From Proteus vulgaris (lineage in GTDB: Bacteria; Pseudomonadota; Gammaproteobacteria; Enterobacterales; Enterobacteriaceae), in NCBI RefSeq assembly GCF_016239305.1, contig NZ_JAEHOQ010000022.1, positions 1 to 64,000 of the forward strand: a stretch of DNA of 64,000 nt, in the 5' to 3' direction. The notes under the pieces were generated by a model. It was not told the DNA's origin. It saw only the letters and a list, made by a program, of their open reading frames with translations, and ran no database searches. Each line of letters starts with the position of its first letter. Position 1 is the stretch's first letter. The position numbers and the translations under genes were made by a program. Positions 35,720-46,031 of the stretch are shown here, piece by piece.

Positions 35720-36121
35720 ATGATAAGACAAGGTAAGGTTATTTACTCATTACTTATCGCTATGTGTATGACGACATTGCTCTCTGGGTGTTTATCATCT
35801 CATTCAGATAATAAACTCTATTTTAATCGTCAACAGGCCATTATTATGGAGCCATCGGTCTTAGCTGTGGGAGTTGTGGCGGGACAACCGGCCCTTGAAC
35901 ACCATACTAACGGCACAAGAGCGACAGTTATGTTGTCAAATACACAATCTTACCCTGTTTCAATTCGCTATCGCTTTTACTGGTATAACGAACAAGGGCT
36001 TGAAGTATCTCCTGCAGGACATGTAAATGATGTGACTATTCTTGGTGATGGAGATACTGAAATTAGCGCTGATGTTCCAGATAAAACCATTAGTTATGTC
36101 AGAGTTTATCTTTTTACTTAG
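35720..36121 (+). CDS. ycfL: YcfL family lipoprotein
   Basis: 133 residues with a type II signal peptide and lipobox LLSGC (Cys about 24). The mature part is an Ig-like beta domain (VSIRYRFYWYNEQGLEV). Lies upstream of lpoB with a 17-nt gap, as in E. coli. Its role is unknown; the link to the PBP1b activator is by position only. Confidence 0.9.
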   Translation: MIRQGKVIYSLLIAMCMTTLLSGCLSSHSDNKLYFNRQQAIIMEPSVLAVGVVAGQPALEHHTNGTRATVMLSNTQSYPVSIRYRFYWYNEQGLEVSPAGHVNDVTILGDGDTEISADVPDKTISYVRVYLFT

Positions 36122-36138
36122 GATAAGGTAACGCGAGT

Positions 36139-36720
36139 ATGAAAAGACTTCTATTTGTGGCGATGTCTGTATTTTTATTAGCAGGTTGTCCGTCTATGTT
36201 GCCACAACAACCGCCTGTACCTGTAGAGCCGGTTACACCCACAGAGCCGGTTGAACAACCTAAACCCATAGAGCCACCGATTGAAGTAGTGCCAACACCC
36301 CCTAAAATTACTAGTATTAATTGGAATAATGTAGTCACACCTTTAATTAGAGAGATGGCGGTCACTGACGATTTAGAAACGGGTAAGCTAATTGTTATTG
36401 ATAATGTCAAAAACAACTCGGGTGGAAATATCCAAGCAGTAAATGCAACCAATACAATTATAGAATCAGTTAATAGTATTAGTGCACTGCAAACTGTACC
36501 TTACGCACAAATGATGTCAGCACGAAAAGCACTCGGCTTATCAGGAGAAGACAGTTTAGGTCTTCGTAGTGCAGCTATTGGATTAGCGCGTCATTTAAAA
36601 GCAGATTATATTTTATTCTCAACTGTTGATGGCAAAAAAGATAACCGTGTTATTAGTATGCAATTAATGTCGGTTTCTTCTGGCGAAATTCTTTGGAATG
36701 GACGCAATAAGGTTGAGTGA
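36139..36720 (+). CDS. lpoB: Penicillin-binding protein activator LpoB
   Basis: 193 residues. Lipoprotein signal with lipobox LLAGC (Cys about 16), then a Pro-rich linker of about 40 residues (PQQPPVPVEPVTPTEPVEQP) that spans from the outer membrane to the murein, and a globular domain (residues about 60-193) that binds PBP1b. It overlaps thiK by 23 nt. Confidence 0.93.
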   Translation: MKRLLFVAMSVFLLAGCPSMLPQQPPVPVEPVTPTEPVEQPKPIEPPIEVVPTPPKITSINWNNVVTPLIREMAVTDDLETGKLIVIDNVKNNSGGNIQAVNATNTIIESVNSISALQTVPYAQMMSARKALGLSGEDSLGLRSAAIGLARHLKADYILFSTVDGKKDNRVISMQLMSVSSGEILWNGRNKVE

Positions 36721-37597
36721 TCGGTATGGCTCAAGTTTACTTAATGCCTTGCAAACCCTTTTTCCTGCAACGGCATTAAGTAAATGGAGGATAACAGCAT
36801 TAACAGGATTAGGCGGTGGTTCTTTTCGTGTGCAATATGCTGATATTGATTGGATTGCTCGTTACTACGGAGATGAAAAAAAAGGACTTTATGTACACGG
36901 AAGAAAAGAATATGCCATTTTAAAACAGCTGGCAGGTTTTGATTTGTCCCCTGAAGTTGCAACACGCTATGGAGAATGGTTTTTTCTTCATTGGTTACCT
37001 GGTGAACATCTTACCCATCAATTACTTTTTAGCGCCTATTTAAAGCCATTAGCTGAAAAAATAGCAACGTTACATCAGCAAACACCATTTGGTTTCCCTC
37101 TTAATTTAAACCATGAGTTATCCCTTTATTGGCAACGGATCGATAGAAAACGGTTATCTGCTAAATGGTTACGATTACAACAACATTTTTTACGTCAACC
37201 TCAACGAAATCTCATAAAATACGCGCCAGCTCACATGGATTTGCACGTTGAGAATATTCTTCTTAGTGATTCAGGTATAAAATTTATTGATTGGGAATAT
37301 GCAGCAGATATTGATACGGCTGATTCATTAATGACGTTCTTTGCCACAAATCAATTAGATGAAACGCAAAAAACGACATTTTTGGATTATTATTGTTCGT
37401 ATCATTATCATTATACAGAGCAAAAAGAGGTTTGCTCTTATTCTGTCAGAGAATTAAGAAGGTGTATTCTTTCAAGAGAACCATTCATTTTTTATATGAT
37501 GCTAATGTGGTATGAAGTCCGTTGGCAACAAACAAAAGATGGATCATTTTTAATAATGTCTGAACCTTTACGTCGTTATTTTAGTCTGACGAATTAA
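36698..37597 (+). CDS. thiK: Thiamine kinase ThiK
   Basis: 299 residues, APH-like kinase fold. Catalytic loop [11 protein letters not shown] (about residues 178-188) and metal-binding FIDWEYA (about 198-204). Phosphorylates thiamine for salvage. Only moderately similar to the E. coli protein but in the same place between lpoB and nagZ. The ATG overlaps the end of lpoB. Confidence 0.85.
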   Translation: MDAIRLSDRYGSSLLNALQTLFPATALSKWRITALTGLGGGSFRVQYADIDWIARYYGDEKKGLYVHGRKEYAILKQLAGFDLSPEVATRYGEWFFLHWLPGEHLTHQLLFSAYLKPLAEKIATLHQQTPFGFPLNLNHELSLYWQRIDRKRLSAKWLRLQQHFLRQPQRNLIKYAPAHMDLHVENILLSDSGIKFIDWEYAADIDTADSLMTFFATNQLDETQKTTFLDYYCSYHYHYTEQKEVCSYSVRELRRCILSREPFIFYMMLMWYEVRWQQTKDGSFLIMSEPLRRYFSLTN

Positions 37598-37635
37598 AGA
37601 CATTATCTTGTCACAATTACAAAGAGAGGAATGTT

Positions 37636-38655
37636 ATGGGTCCAGTAATGCTTGATGTTGAAGGATATGAACTCGATAGTGAAGAGCGTGAAATTTTAAA
37701 GCATCCTCTTGTCGGTGGATTAATCCTTTTTACCCGCAACTTCCACGATGCTGAACAATTAAATGAATTAGTTCGTCAAATTCGTGACGCATCTCATGAA
37801 CGCCTTGTGATTGCCGTTGACCAAGAAGGTGGGCGGGTACAACGATTCCGAGATGGTTTTACACGGATACCAGCGGCACAATCCTATGCAGCATTAAATG
37901 AAAGCTATCAAGCTAGCCATTTAGCACAAGAAGCAGGATGGTTAATGGCATCAGAAATGATTGCTATGGATATTGATATCAGTTTTGCGCCTGTTCTCGA
38001 TTTAGGTCATAACTGTATTGCGATTGGTGAGCGCTCTTTCCATGACTCTCCTGAGATTGCGATGACAATGGCAGAAAGCTTTATTAAAGGCATGCGTTCA
38101 GCGGGCATGAAATCAACAGGTAAACACTTTCCAGGACATGGTGCAGTAAGAGCTGATTCTCACAAAGAAACTCCTCGTGACGATCGCTCTTTAAATGATA
38201 TTCGCCAACGTGATATGTCAATTTTTAAAGATTTTATTCAGCGTCAATTGTTAGATGCAATTATGCCAGCCCATGTTATCTATTCTCAGGTTGATGATCG
38301 CCCAGCAAGTGGCTCATCCTACTGGTTGAAATCAATTCTACGAGAACAACTTGGCTTCCAAGGTGTTATTTTCTCTGATGATTTATCCATGGAAGGTGCT
38401 GCTATTATGGGGAGTTACGCAGAAAGAGCACAGCGATCCCTTGATGCGGGGTGTGATATGCTTTTAGTGTGTAATAACCGAAAAGGGGCTGTGAGTGTGT
38501 TAGATAACCTGTCCTCAGTCAAAGCAGAACGTATTTCCACATTGTACCATCACCGTGGTCGTTACACATTGAGTGAGCTACAAACTTCTGATCGCTGGAA
38601 AAAAGCGAATCAGTTGCTGACCCAATTACAGGAGCAATGGCAGGAGCGCGCATGA
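37636..38655 (+). CDS. nagZ: Beta-N-acetylhexosaminidase NagZ
   Basis: 339 residues, family GH3. Cleaves GlcNAc-anhydroMurNAc peptides in cytosolic murein recycling. Conserved [18 protein letters not shown] (His used as acid/base) and nucleophile Asp in [10 protein letters not shown] (about residue 248). The stop overlaps the ycfP start (ATGA). Confidence 0.95.
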   Translation: MGPVMLDVEGYELDSEEREILKHPLVGGLILFTRNFHDAEQLNELVRQIRDASHERLVIAVDQEGGRVQRFRDGFTRIPAAQSYAALNESYQASHLAQEAGWLMASEMIAMDIDISFAPVLDLGHNCIAIGERSFHDSPEIAMTMAESFIKGMRSAGMKSTGKHFPGHGAVRADSHKETPRDDRSLNDIRQRDMSIFKDFIQRQLLDAIMPAHVIYSQVDDRPASGSSYWLKSILREQLGFQGVIFSDDLSMEGAAIMGSYAERAQRSLDAGCDMLLVCNNRKGAVSVLDNLSSVKAERISTLYHHRGRYTLSELQTSDRWKKANQLLTQLQEQWQERA

Positions 38656-39197
38656 TTATATATTTACATGGTTTTGATTCCACAAGTCCTGGAAATCATG
38701 AGAAGGTTTTACAGCTACAGTTTATTGATCCTGACGTTCGTTTTTTAAGTTACAGTACCTTGCATCCTCGTCATGATATGCAACATTTACTGAAAGAAAC
38801 GGATAAAGTGATTAAATCCACTAAAGAGCCCGTATTAATTTGCGGTGTTGGGTTAGGGGGATATTGGGCAGAGCGTATTGGTTTCTTATGTAATATTCGT
38901 CAGGTAATGATTAACCCTAATCTTTTTCCTTATGAAAATATGGTTGATAAGATAGACAGGCCTGAAGAATATCTAGATATCGCAACGAAATGTATTAAAG
39001 ATTTTCGTTCTAAAAATAAAGATAATGCTTTAGTGATTTTATCCCGCAATGATGAGATTTTAGATAACCAGCGTTCTGCTGATGAATTATCACCTTATTA
39101 TTCTGTGATTTGGGATGAAGTACAGACGCATAAATTCAAGAGTCTCTCTGAGCATCTATTTAAAATTAAAGCATTTAATAGCAAAATCTTAGATTAA
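38652..39197 (+). CDS. ycfP: YcfP, UPF0227 alpha/beta hydrolase-like protein
   Basis: 181 residues from ATG 38652 ([18 protein letters not shown]), which matches the length of E. coli YcfP (about 180). HGFDS and a [12 protein letters not shown] nucleophile-elbow-like segment suggest an esterase-like fold, though the usual Ser is replaced by Leu (G-V-G-L-G-G). Coupled to nagZ. Confidence 0.9.
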   Translation: MIIYLHGFDSTSPGNHEKVLQLQFIDPDVRFLSYSTLHPRHDMQHLLKETDKVIKSTKEPVLICGVGLGGYWAERIGFLCNIRQVMINPNLFPYENMVDKIDRPEEYLDIATKCIKDFRSKNKDNALVILSRNDEILDNQRSADELSPYYSVIWDEVQTHKFKSLSEHLFKIKAFNSKILD

Positions 39198-39641
39198 GAT
39201 TGTTTCTAAAAAATGGGTGGTTTTTCCATCCATTTTTATTTCTACCCGCCTAAGGTTTTCATCTACTTCTTGTTTCCTTCGATTTTAGAACGATTATTTT
39301 AAGATGAGACTTTCATCATCTAATGATACTGTTCTGTTTTATTACGCCAACTTCTCTTTCATTCTCTAACTCATTGTATTTATTTAAAAATTCCGTTACT
39401 CACACCATTGAGGTGGTCGTTTTATCATCAATAAAAGGTTTGTTAACGTCGATTTCTTCAAAAAAGAGATATGAATATTCAACTATTTTTGATATAAATC
39501 AACTTTGGTATGACCATCTTTCCAGTTAATTTGTTTAAGAACAAAAATAACAGCCGAAACGATTTAACTGTCGTTATATAAGTAGATTTCACCAAGGCTA
39601 TTTAAATAACAACAGTAAATATCTTTATGGAGTGACGTTAA
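39198..39641 (+). promoter_or_regulatory. ndh upstream region with perfect FNR box at 39489-39502
   Basis: The 444-bp gap has no believable gene. TTGATATAAATCAA at 39489-39502 matches the FNR consensus TTGAT-N4-ATCAA exactly. It lies about 140 nt before the ndh start. In E. coli FNR represses ndh when oxygen is absent. Confidence 0.7.
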
Positions 39642-40949
39642 ATGTCATTAAAAAAAATTGTTATTGTCGGTGGTGGCGCTGGTGGCTTGGAACTTGCGAC
39701 AAAATTAGGCAATAAATTAGGCCGCAGCAAAAAAGCAGAAATTACCTTAGTTGATCGTAATAATAGCCATTTATGGAAACCGTTATTACATGAAGTAGCG
39801 ACAGGCTCTTTAGACGATGGAGTTGATGCACTGAGCTATTTAGCTCATGGTTATAACCATCATTTCAACTTTCAATTAGGCTCGCTCATGGGGCTTGATC
39901 GCGAACAAAAAAATATTACATTAGCAGCTATCTATGATGAAGACCAAGAGTTGCTCGTCCCTGAACGCACGCTTGATTATGATATTTTAGTCATGGCATT
40001 AGGCAGTAAATCGAATGATTTTGGTACTCCGGGTATTAAAGAAAACTGTATTTTCTTAGATAGCCCGCAACAAGCCCATCGTTTTCATAATGAAATGCTG
40101 AATTTATTCTTAAAATATTCAGCTGACGCTAATGCACAAGCTGAAGATCGCAAAGTGAATATCGCTATTGTTGGTGGTGGTGCAACGGGAGTTGAACTTT
40201 CTGCTGAATTACACAATGCAGTGCGCCAACTAAATAGTTATGGATTAAAAAAATTAGCCCCCTCCGCGTTAAATATCACTTTAGTTGAAGCAGGGGAGCG
40301 AATTCTTCCTGCATTACCAGTACGCATTTCGAGCGCAGCACATCATGAATTAACAAAATTAGGTGTGCGAGTCATGACCAAAACCATGGTCACAAGTGCA
40401 GATGAAGGTGGATTAAACACTAAAGAAGGTGAGCATATTGATGCTGACTTAATGGTGTGGGCGGCCGGTATTAAAGCACCTGATTTTATGAAAGAGATTG
40501 CAGGTCTAGAAACAAATCGTATCAATCAATTAGTTGTTAAACCGACTTTGCAAACAACTTTAGATGAGTCTATTTTTGCTATCGGTGACTGTGCATCATG
40601 CCCTCGTAAAGAAGGTGGTTTTGTTCCGCCAAGAGCACAATCCGCACATCAAATGGCGAGTCGCTGTTACAGTAATATTATCGCAATGTTAAAAAACAAG
40701 CCGTTAAAAGATTATGTATTTACCGATCACGGTTCATTAGTTTCTCTTTCTAAATTCAGTACAGTCGGAAGTTTAATGGGCAATTTGATGAAAGGTGACA
40801 TGATGATCGAAGGACGAATTGCTCGAATTGTTTACATCTCTTTATATCGAATGCACCAAATTGCATTACATGGTTATATCAAAACAGGACTTATGATGTT
40901 GGTTGGCTCTATCAACAGAGTGATCAGACCTAAGCTAAAACTTCATTAA
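39642..40949 (+). CDS. ndh: NADH:quinone oxidoreductase II (Ndh)
   Basis: 435 residues; peripheral, non-proton-pumping NADH dehydrogenase on the inner membrane. FAD-binding [11 protein letters not shown] (residues about 8-18), NADH-binding [16 protein letters not shown] (about 177-192), and AIGDCASC (about 311-318) near the flavin. The C-terminal amphipathic region ([18 protein letters not shown]) attaches to the membrane. Preceded by an FNR box; followed by a terminator. Confidence 0.96.
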   Translation: MSLKKIVIVGGGAGGLELATKLGNKLGRSKKAEITLVDRNNSHLWKPLLHEVATGSLDDGVDALSYLAHGYNHHFNFQLGSLMGLDREQKNITLAAIYDEDQELLVPERTLDYDILVMALGSKSNDFGTPGIKENCIFLDSPQQAHRFHNEMLNLFLKYSADANAQAEDRKVNIAIVGGGATGVELSAELHNAVRQLNSYGLKKLAPSALNITLVEAGERILPALPVRISSAAHHELTKLGVRVMTKTMVTSADEGGLNTKEGEHIDADLMVWAAGIKAPDFMKEIAGLETNRINQLVVKPTLQTTLDESIFAIGDCASCPRKEGGFVPPRAQSAHQMASRCYSNIIAMLKNKPLKDYVFTDHGSLVSLSKFSTVGSLMGNLMKGDMMIEGRIARIVYISLYRMHQIALHGYIKTGLMMLVGSINRVIRPKLKLH

Positions 40950-40993
40950 TTTATCTTTTGCTTTGCAGGTAAGACAAAAGTTATCTTTTTAAG

Positions 40994-41019
40994 CCCTCAT
41001 ATTATATGAGGGTTTTTTA
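40994..41019 (+). terminator. Terminator after ndh
   Basis: CCCTCATAT-T-ATATGAGGG palindrome followed by TTTTTT. Confidence 0.85.
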
Positions 41020-41801
41020 TCTATTTTTTCTTTCAAATTAAATAATTAAATGAGAATATCCAAATAAGATAAATAATATTAGCATAAATGACTAGATGAT
41101 TTATCTATTTATATCAAAAATAACCAATAACTCTAAAGCTCAATAAGACAATAGTAAATATAATTTTATCATTAAGATTAAATGAGTAATATTATAGGTC
41201 GGATCTGTTTTGGTTATTATGCTAAATTATTTAAGATTTTTCTTAAATAAAAAATGATATTTAATTCATTAATTTATCAAATAAAATGTTATGGTATTTC
41301 TCTAATCCGTATTATAAATATAATAAGTGAAAAGGGTTAAAGGTAAGTTTAACTTGTTATTTTTATTCAATTTTAATTGATTGAAATATTTTTATAAACC
41401 TTGGAGATAATTTTTAAAATATGAATTTAAAATGAAATGCCACATATTTCTAAGTAACAATTGTTAACCTCGTGTTATCATAATGATGTATTATAAATAG
41501 TATAACGGTTTCAATTTTTTCAGAAAAATAAATTAAGATCACTCTTAATATAATAGATAAATCCTAAAAAAGTGGTGGTATTTATTTAATTAGGTAATTA
41601 AAACAGAAATAAGTGGTGTATTTAACATGTCATAAATACGTGGTTTGCTTATTATGTTAATCAGCATGGATGTTGAATTAAGCTATCAGATAGAGAATTC
41701 ATTTATTGAATACTAAATATATTAGCCAGTTATCGTAAAACAGTGGCTTTGTATTGCACATCTGTAGCAATTAAGGATAAAACAAATAAAAAGGGGTAAA
41801 A
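41020..41801 (+). promoter_or_regulatory. AT-rich region upstream of umoD
   Basis: Nearly 0.8 kb with no open reading frame of note on either strand and very low GC. It contains the 12-bp palindrome TAACAATTGTTA at 41455-41466. By position it is the upstream control region of umoD; its length and AT content would suit H-NS-type silencing and multiple regulators, which is inference. Confidence 0.4.
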
Positions 41802-42302
41802 GTGAGTGTTGATGTCAGAAAGTATACACTGATAGGACTAATCATTGCATTAGCTATTCTTTTATTTATTTCGTGGAGGTGGGTATTTCCCCAGCCTCAA
41901 TTTGCTCATGTCGTTTCCGCTACACCGATTAAATCAACAGTTTTTGTGACAGAAGAATATTGTCATCGAATCGGTTTACCAACACCTTTTACACCTGAAA
42001 ATTTGTCACGATTTCATCCGGCAGAGCAAGAATGTCGCGTGTTTTACATGATTGAAGCACTTAATAACAGTAATATTGCAAATTTCCCTTATCCTCAATT
42101 CAAAGAGTGTATTCCGATTTATCGACAAGAGCGCAGAATTGTAGGTTATGATGTGCTTTACACCATTGATGGCACGCCGGGTAAAGTACGCACCACGTTT
42201 AAACCTGGCGAAGTTATTGCTTTAGATGCTGATGGTAGGTTGATTTTAGAACAAGAGCCCTATTGTTCAATGAATGAAAAAGTCCCTTGCCGTAAAGATT
42301 AA
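41802..42302 (+). CDS. umoD: UmoD-like upregulator of the flagellar master operon
   Basis: 166 residues from GTG 41802, with AAGGGG upstream. One N-terminal membrane anchor (LIGLIIALAILLFISW, residues about 10-27), the rest probably periplasmic. Two parts resemble E. coli YcfJ, encoded at the same locus: FAHVVSATPIKSTV near residue 45, and GYDVLYTIDGTPGKVR ... LDADGRLIL at the C-terminus. The glycine-zipper middle of YcfJ is missing and replaced by a Cys-containing segment (QECRVFYMIE, FKECIPIY). UmoD was described in Proteus mirabilis as a positive regulator of flhDC and swarming, with similarity to YcfJ. The mechanism is not readable here. Confidence 0.82.
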   Translation: MSVDVRKYTLIGLIIALAILLFISWRWVFPQPQFAHVVSATPIKSTVFVTEEYCHRIGLPTPFTPENLSRFHPAEQECRVFYMIEALNNSNIANFPYPQFKECIPIYRQERRIVGYDVLYTIDGTPGKVRTTFKPGEVIALDADGRLILEQEPYCSMNEKVPCRKD

Positions 42303-42314
42303 TACCAATAATAT

Positions 42315-42360
42315 AAAAAGGCGTAATGAAGGGAAAAATTACTTCAGTTACGCCTTTTTA
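42315..42360. terminator. Bidirectional terminator between umoD and mfd
   Basis: AAAAAGGCGTAATGAAG ... CTTCAGTTACGCCTTTTT: long stem with one bulge, A-run and T-run on the two sides. Confidence 0.85.
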
Positions 42361-42388
42361 TTAGCTTAAATAACGGTTAGTTCCCGCG

Positions 42389-45300
42389 TTATTTCATCTT
42401 ATGATCATCGAATGCACTTAACATATCATCAATAAAAGTGAGCCGCTTTTCACGTTCAGCCAAATCAATAATAAACTTCAATTTAGATGGGCCATCTAAG
42501 CGGAAAACTGCAGGTTGTTCTTGAAGTAAGCTAATCAAATAGCCTGGATCAACCTTATTTTTCTCACCAAATTCAATAAATCCACCTTTGTCATAGGCTT
42601 CAATACGAGTAATACCTAGGCTCATGGCATTTAAACGAATAGCGGCATTACGCAGTAAATAACGACCCGCATCAGGTAATTTACCAAATCTATCGATTAA
42701 TTCTGCTCTTAAATCATTAAGTTCATTTAAATCAATCGCACTTGCAATTCGTTTATAGAATGAGAGTCTGACATTTACATCTGGAATGTAATCATCAGGC
42801 AATAAGACAGGCATTCTTAATTCAATTTCAGTTTGCTGGTTAGTGAGATCTTCAAGCGATGGCTCTCTGCCATCTTTAAGGGCTTCTACTGCGCTTTCTA
42901 ATAATTCCATATAAAGTGAGAAGCCTACGGTATTCATTTGACCGCTTTGTTCTTCGCCAAGTAATTCACCCGCACCTCTAATTTCCAAGTCATGTGTCGC
43001 TAATGCGAAACCTGCACCCAGATCTTCCAGTGAAGCAATCGCTTCTAAACGTTTATGAGCATCTTTTGTCATGGCTTTAGGATGTGGTGTCAACAAATAA
43101 GCATAAGCTTGATGATGAGAACGACCTACACGACCACGTAACTGATGTAATTGTGCTAAACCAAAGTGATCGGCACGCTCAATAATAATGGTGTTCGCGC
43201 TAGGTATATCGATACCTGTTTCAATTATGGTAGTGCAAAGTAACACATTAAAACGTTGATGATGGAAATCATTCATCACACGTTCAAGTTCACGTTCACG
43301 CATTTGCCCATGGCCAATCCCAATACGTGCTTCAGGTACGAGTGTAGCCAGTCTCTCGCGCGCTTTTTCAATATTTTCAACATCGTTATACAAATAATAA
43401 ACTTGCCCACCACGTAATGTTTCACGCAAGATGGCTTCACGCACTACTAAATCATCATATTCCCGTACAAAGGTTTTCACGGATAAACGGCGTGCAGGTG
43501 GTGTTGCGATAATAGAAAGATCACGCATACCACTCATGGCCATATTTAATGTACGAGGAATAGGTGTTGCTGTTAGTGTTAAAATATCCACATTAGCACG
43601 CATAGCTTTAATCCGCTCTTTGTGGCGAACGCCAAAGCGATGCTCTTCATCAACAATGAGTAGCCCTAAATCTTTCCAGTGAATGCTAGGTTGTAGTAAT
43701 TTGTGTGTACCAATGACGATATCAATGGTACCTTCAGCCAGTTTTTCTGTAATTTGTTGCTGTTCTTTTGCGCTACGAAAACGCGAGATCATCTCAATAT
43801 TAACGGGCCAATTAGCAAAGCGATCACGGAAATTATCAAAATGTTGCTGAGCCAATAGGGTGGTAGGGACTAAAATCGCAACTTGTTTATTATTGTTAAC
43901 CGCGAGAAATGCAGCGCGCATTGCCACTTCTGTTTTACCAAAACCAACATCACCACAGACTAATCTGTCCATTGAAATGGCTTGGCACATATCACTTAAT
44001 ACAGCATTGATAGCTGTTTCTTGATCGGGGGTGGTTTCAAAAGGAAAGCTTTGTCGAAAAGCGTGATATTGCTCTTTATCCATTTTAAAGGCAAAACCCG
44101 TTTTTATTTCACGCTGGGCATAAACATCTAATAGCTCAGCCGCGACATCACGGACTTTTTCAGCGGCTTTTTGACGCGCTCTTATCCATGCGTCGCCCCC
44201 TAATTTATGTAAAGGGGCATTTTCATCAGCACCACCGGAATAACGACTGATTAAATGCAATGATGAAACAGGGACATAAAGCTTGTCATTACCTGCGTAG
44301 CTTAACATCAAATATTCAGCTTTCACGCCACCAGCTTCTAAGGTCGTCATACCTTGATAGCGTCCGACACCATGCTGAAGATGAACAACAGGTTGCCCTA
44401 CGCTTAATTCAGCAAGGTTACGAATTAAGGTATCGGTATTAATTGCGCGGCGATTGTCTTGACGGCGGCGATTAATACGCTCGCCTAACATATCGCTTTC
44501 ACAGATCATGGCTAATTGACGATGACTATCAATAAAACCATGTTCAGCTGCACCAATAATAAAATAAGATCCTTTTTTTTGTTTTTGGGCGTCTGATAAC
44601 TCAATGATCTGTGTGGGTGCGATTTTTATCCGTGATAACAGTTCTTGTACCGTTTCACGTCGGCCTTCGCTCTCAACAGAGAAAATTACACTACCTGAAA
44701 ATTGTTCTTGGAATCGACGTAGATTGTCTAAAGGGGATTTGCTTTGCGCGTTGATCGATAAATCAGGAAGTGGCTGATAACCTAAATTAGTTTGCCCTGC
44801 TTTCTCTGGCAATGTTTCTGTTTTAAGTTGAATTCGTGGCCATTGTTTAAGCTCTTTATTAAATTTATCAACGTTAAGCCAAATATCATCAGGAGGAAGC
44901 AATGGTCGCATTGGATCAACTCGACGGCTTTCGAAACGTTGATTGATGTCTTGCCAGAATTTATCTGCAAAATCTTGAAGATCTTGCGTTACTATCAGAG
45001 TGTTTTTGGGAAAATAAGCAAATAAGTTAGATAAAGGCTGTTCAAAAAACAGCGATTGCCAATATTCAATCCCCGTAGGCAATATATGTTTACTGACTTG
45101 CTGATAAATATGTTCAGGATCACGTCTTACATCAAAGCGTTCACGCCACTGACTACGAAAGAGCTCAATCGCATTAGCATCTGTAGGAAATTCGTGTGCG
45201 GGCAATAAATTTATTTGTTCTACTTCTATTAATGTTCTTTGGGTATCAACATCAAAAGTACGCAGGCTATCAATTTCATCATCGAAAAAATCAATACGAT

Positions 45301-45838
45301 AAGGAAATTCACTTCCCATAGGAAATAAGTCAAGCAATGCACCACGTGTTGCATATTCACCGTGCTCTAATACTTGCTCTACATGGCGATACCCAGCTTC
45401 ATCGAGAGTTTTACGTAAATTATCACGAGAAAGTATCTCTCCTTTTTGCATTACCAACGCATGACTTGCGAGATAATCTGTAGGACAGACTTTCTGCATT
45501 AACGTATTGACGGGTAAGATTAAAATTCCCTTGAGAAGTGATGGAATACGGTATAGCGTAGAAAGGCGGTTTGAGATAATTTCTTGGTGAGGTGAAAAAC
45601 TGTCATAAGGCAGCGTTTCCCAATCCGATAATGTCTCTACTGGATAATCACAAAACTGACGGATTTCATCTTGTAAACGTAATGCATTTTGCATGTCACG
45701 AGTAACAAGGACGACTAATCCAGAATGACGTTTGATGATCTCTGCACATTCTAGAGCACAAGCGGCACCAGTCAGTTGACCTAGCTGGCGAGTATCCCTT
45801 TGTTTTATAGGAAGTTGATAACGATATTCTGAGGACAT
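42389..45838 (-). CDS. mfd: Transcription-repair coupling factor Mfd
   Basis: 1149 residues from ATG 45838 (MSSEYRYQLPIKQ), E. coli 1148; the open frame extends upstream to 45883 but the family start is the internal ATG. It removes stalled RNA polymerase and recruits UvrA. UvrB-like N-terminus (DWETLPYDSFSPHQE), RNA polymerase-interacting domain (near LAELSVGQPVVHLQHGVGRYQGM), and a RecG-like motor with Walker A GDVGFGKTEVA, DEEH (IVDEEHRFGVRH), TATPIPRTL and QLRGRVGRS. A C-terminal TRCF domain follows. Confidence 0.96.
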   Translation of the reverse strand: MSSEYRYQLPIKQRDTRQLGQLTGAACALECAEIIKRHSGLVVLVTRDMQNALRLQDEIRQFCDYPVETLSDWETLPYDSFSPHQEIISNRLSTLYRIPSLLKGILILPVNTLMQKVCPTDYLASHALVMQKGEILSRDNLRKTLDEAGYRHVEQVLEHGEYATRGALLDLFPMGSEFPYRIDFFDDEIDSLRTFDVDTQRTLIEVEQINLLPAHEFPTDANAIELFRSQWRERFDVRRDPEHIYQQVSKHILPTGIEYWQSLFFEQPLSNLFAYFPKNTLIVTQDLQDFADKFWQDINQRFESRRVDPMRPLLPPDDIWLNVDKFNKELKQWPRIQLKTETLPEKAGQTNLGYQPLPDLSINAQSKSPLDNLRRFQEQFSGSVIFSVESEGRRETVQELLSRIKIAPTQIIELSDAQKQKKGSYFIIGAAEHGFIDSHRQLAMICESDMLGERINRRRQDNRRAINTDTLIRNLAELSVGQPVVHLQHGVGRYQGMTTLEAGGVKAEYLMLSYAGNDKLYVPVSSLHLISRYSGGADENAPLHKLGGDAWIRARQKAAEKVRDVAAELLDVYAQREIKTGFAFKMDKEQYHAFRQSFPFETTPDQETAINAVLSDMCQAISMDRLVCGDVGFGKTEVAMRAAFLAVNNNKQVAILVPTTLLAQQHFDNFRDRFANWPVNIEMISRFRSAKEQQQITEKLAEGTIDIVIGTHKLLQPSIHWKDLGLLIVDEEHRFGVRHKERIKAMRANVDILTLTATPIPRTLNMAMSGMRDLSIIATPPARRLSVKTFVREYDDLVVREAILRETLRGGQVYYLYNDVENIEKARERLATLVPEARIGIGHGQMRERELERVMNDFHHQRFNVLLCTTIIETGIDIPSANTIIIERADHFGLAQLHQLRGRVGRSHHQAYAYLLTPHPKAMTKDAHKRLEAIASLEDLGAGFALATHDLEIRGAGELLGEEQSGQMNTVGFSLYMELLESAVEALKDGREPSLEDLTNQQTEIELRMPVLLPDDYIPDVNVRLSFYKRIASAIDLNELNDLRAELIDRFGKLPDAGRYLLRNAAIRLNAMSLGITRIEAYDKGGFIEFGEKNKVDPGYLISLLQEQPAVFRLDGPSKLKFIIDLAEREKRLTFIDDMLSAFDDHKMK

Positions 45839-46031
45839 AAGCGTGTAATGTGAACTCTTTGTTGTAGTTAACTCCCAACACATCTTCAGCGTACTCGCTA
45901 AAGCTTAAACTGGCGGGCAGGTTAAGATAAAAGAAAAACCACAGTTTGGGAATAGAGTGGTTCCATTCAGTAAGACTACCCTTTATTATCCCTGAACACT
46001 TCGCATTAGCAACAGGAACAGCACAGATTTC

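Noticed and set aside
39323..39529. Open frame of 68 residues upstream of ndh
   Set aside because: No ribosome binding site or recognisable sequence, low-complexity Ser/Phe, and it spans the FNR box; it is regulatory DNA.
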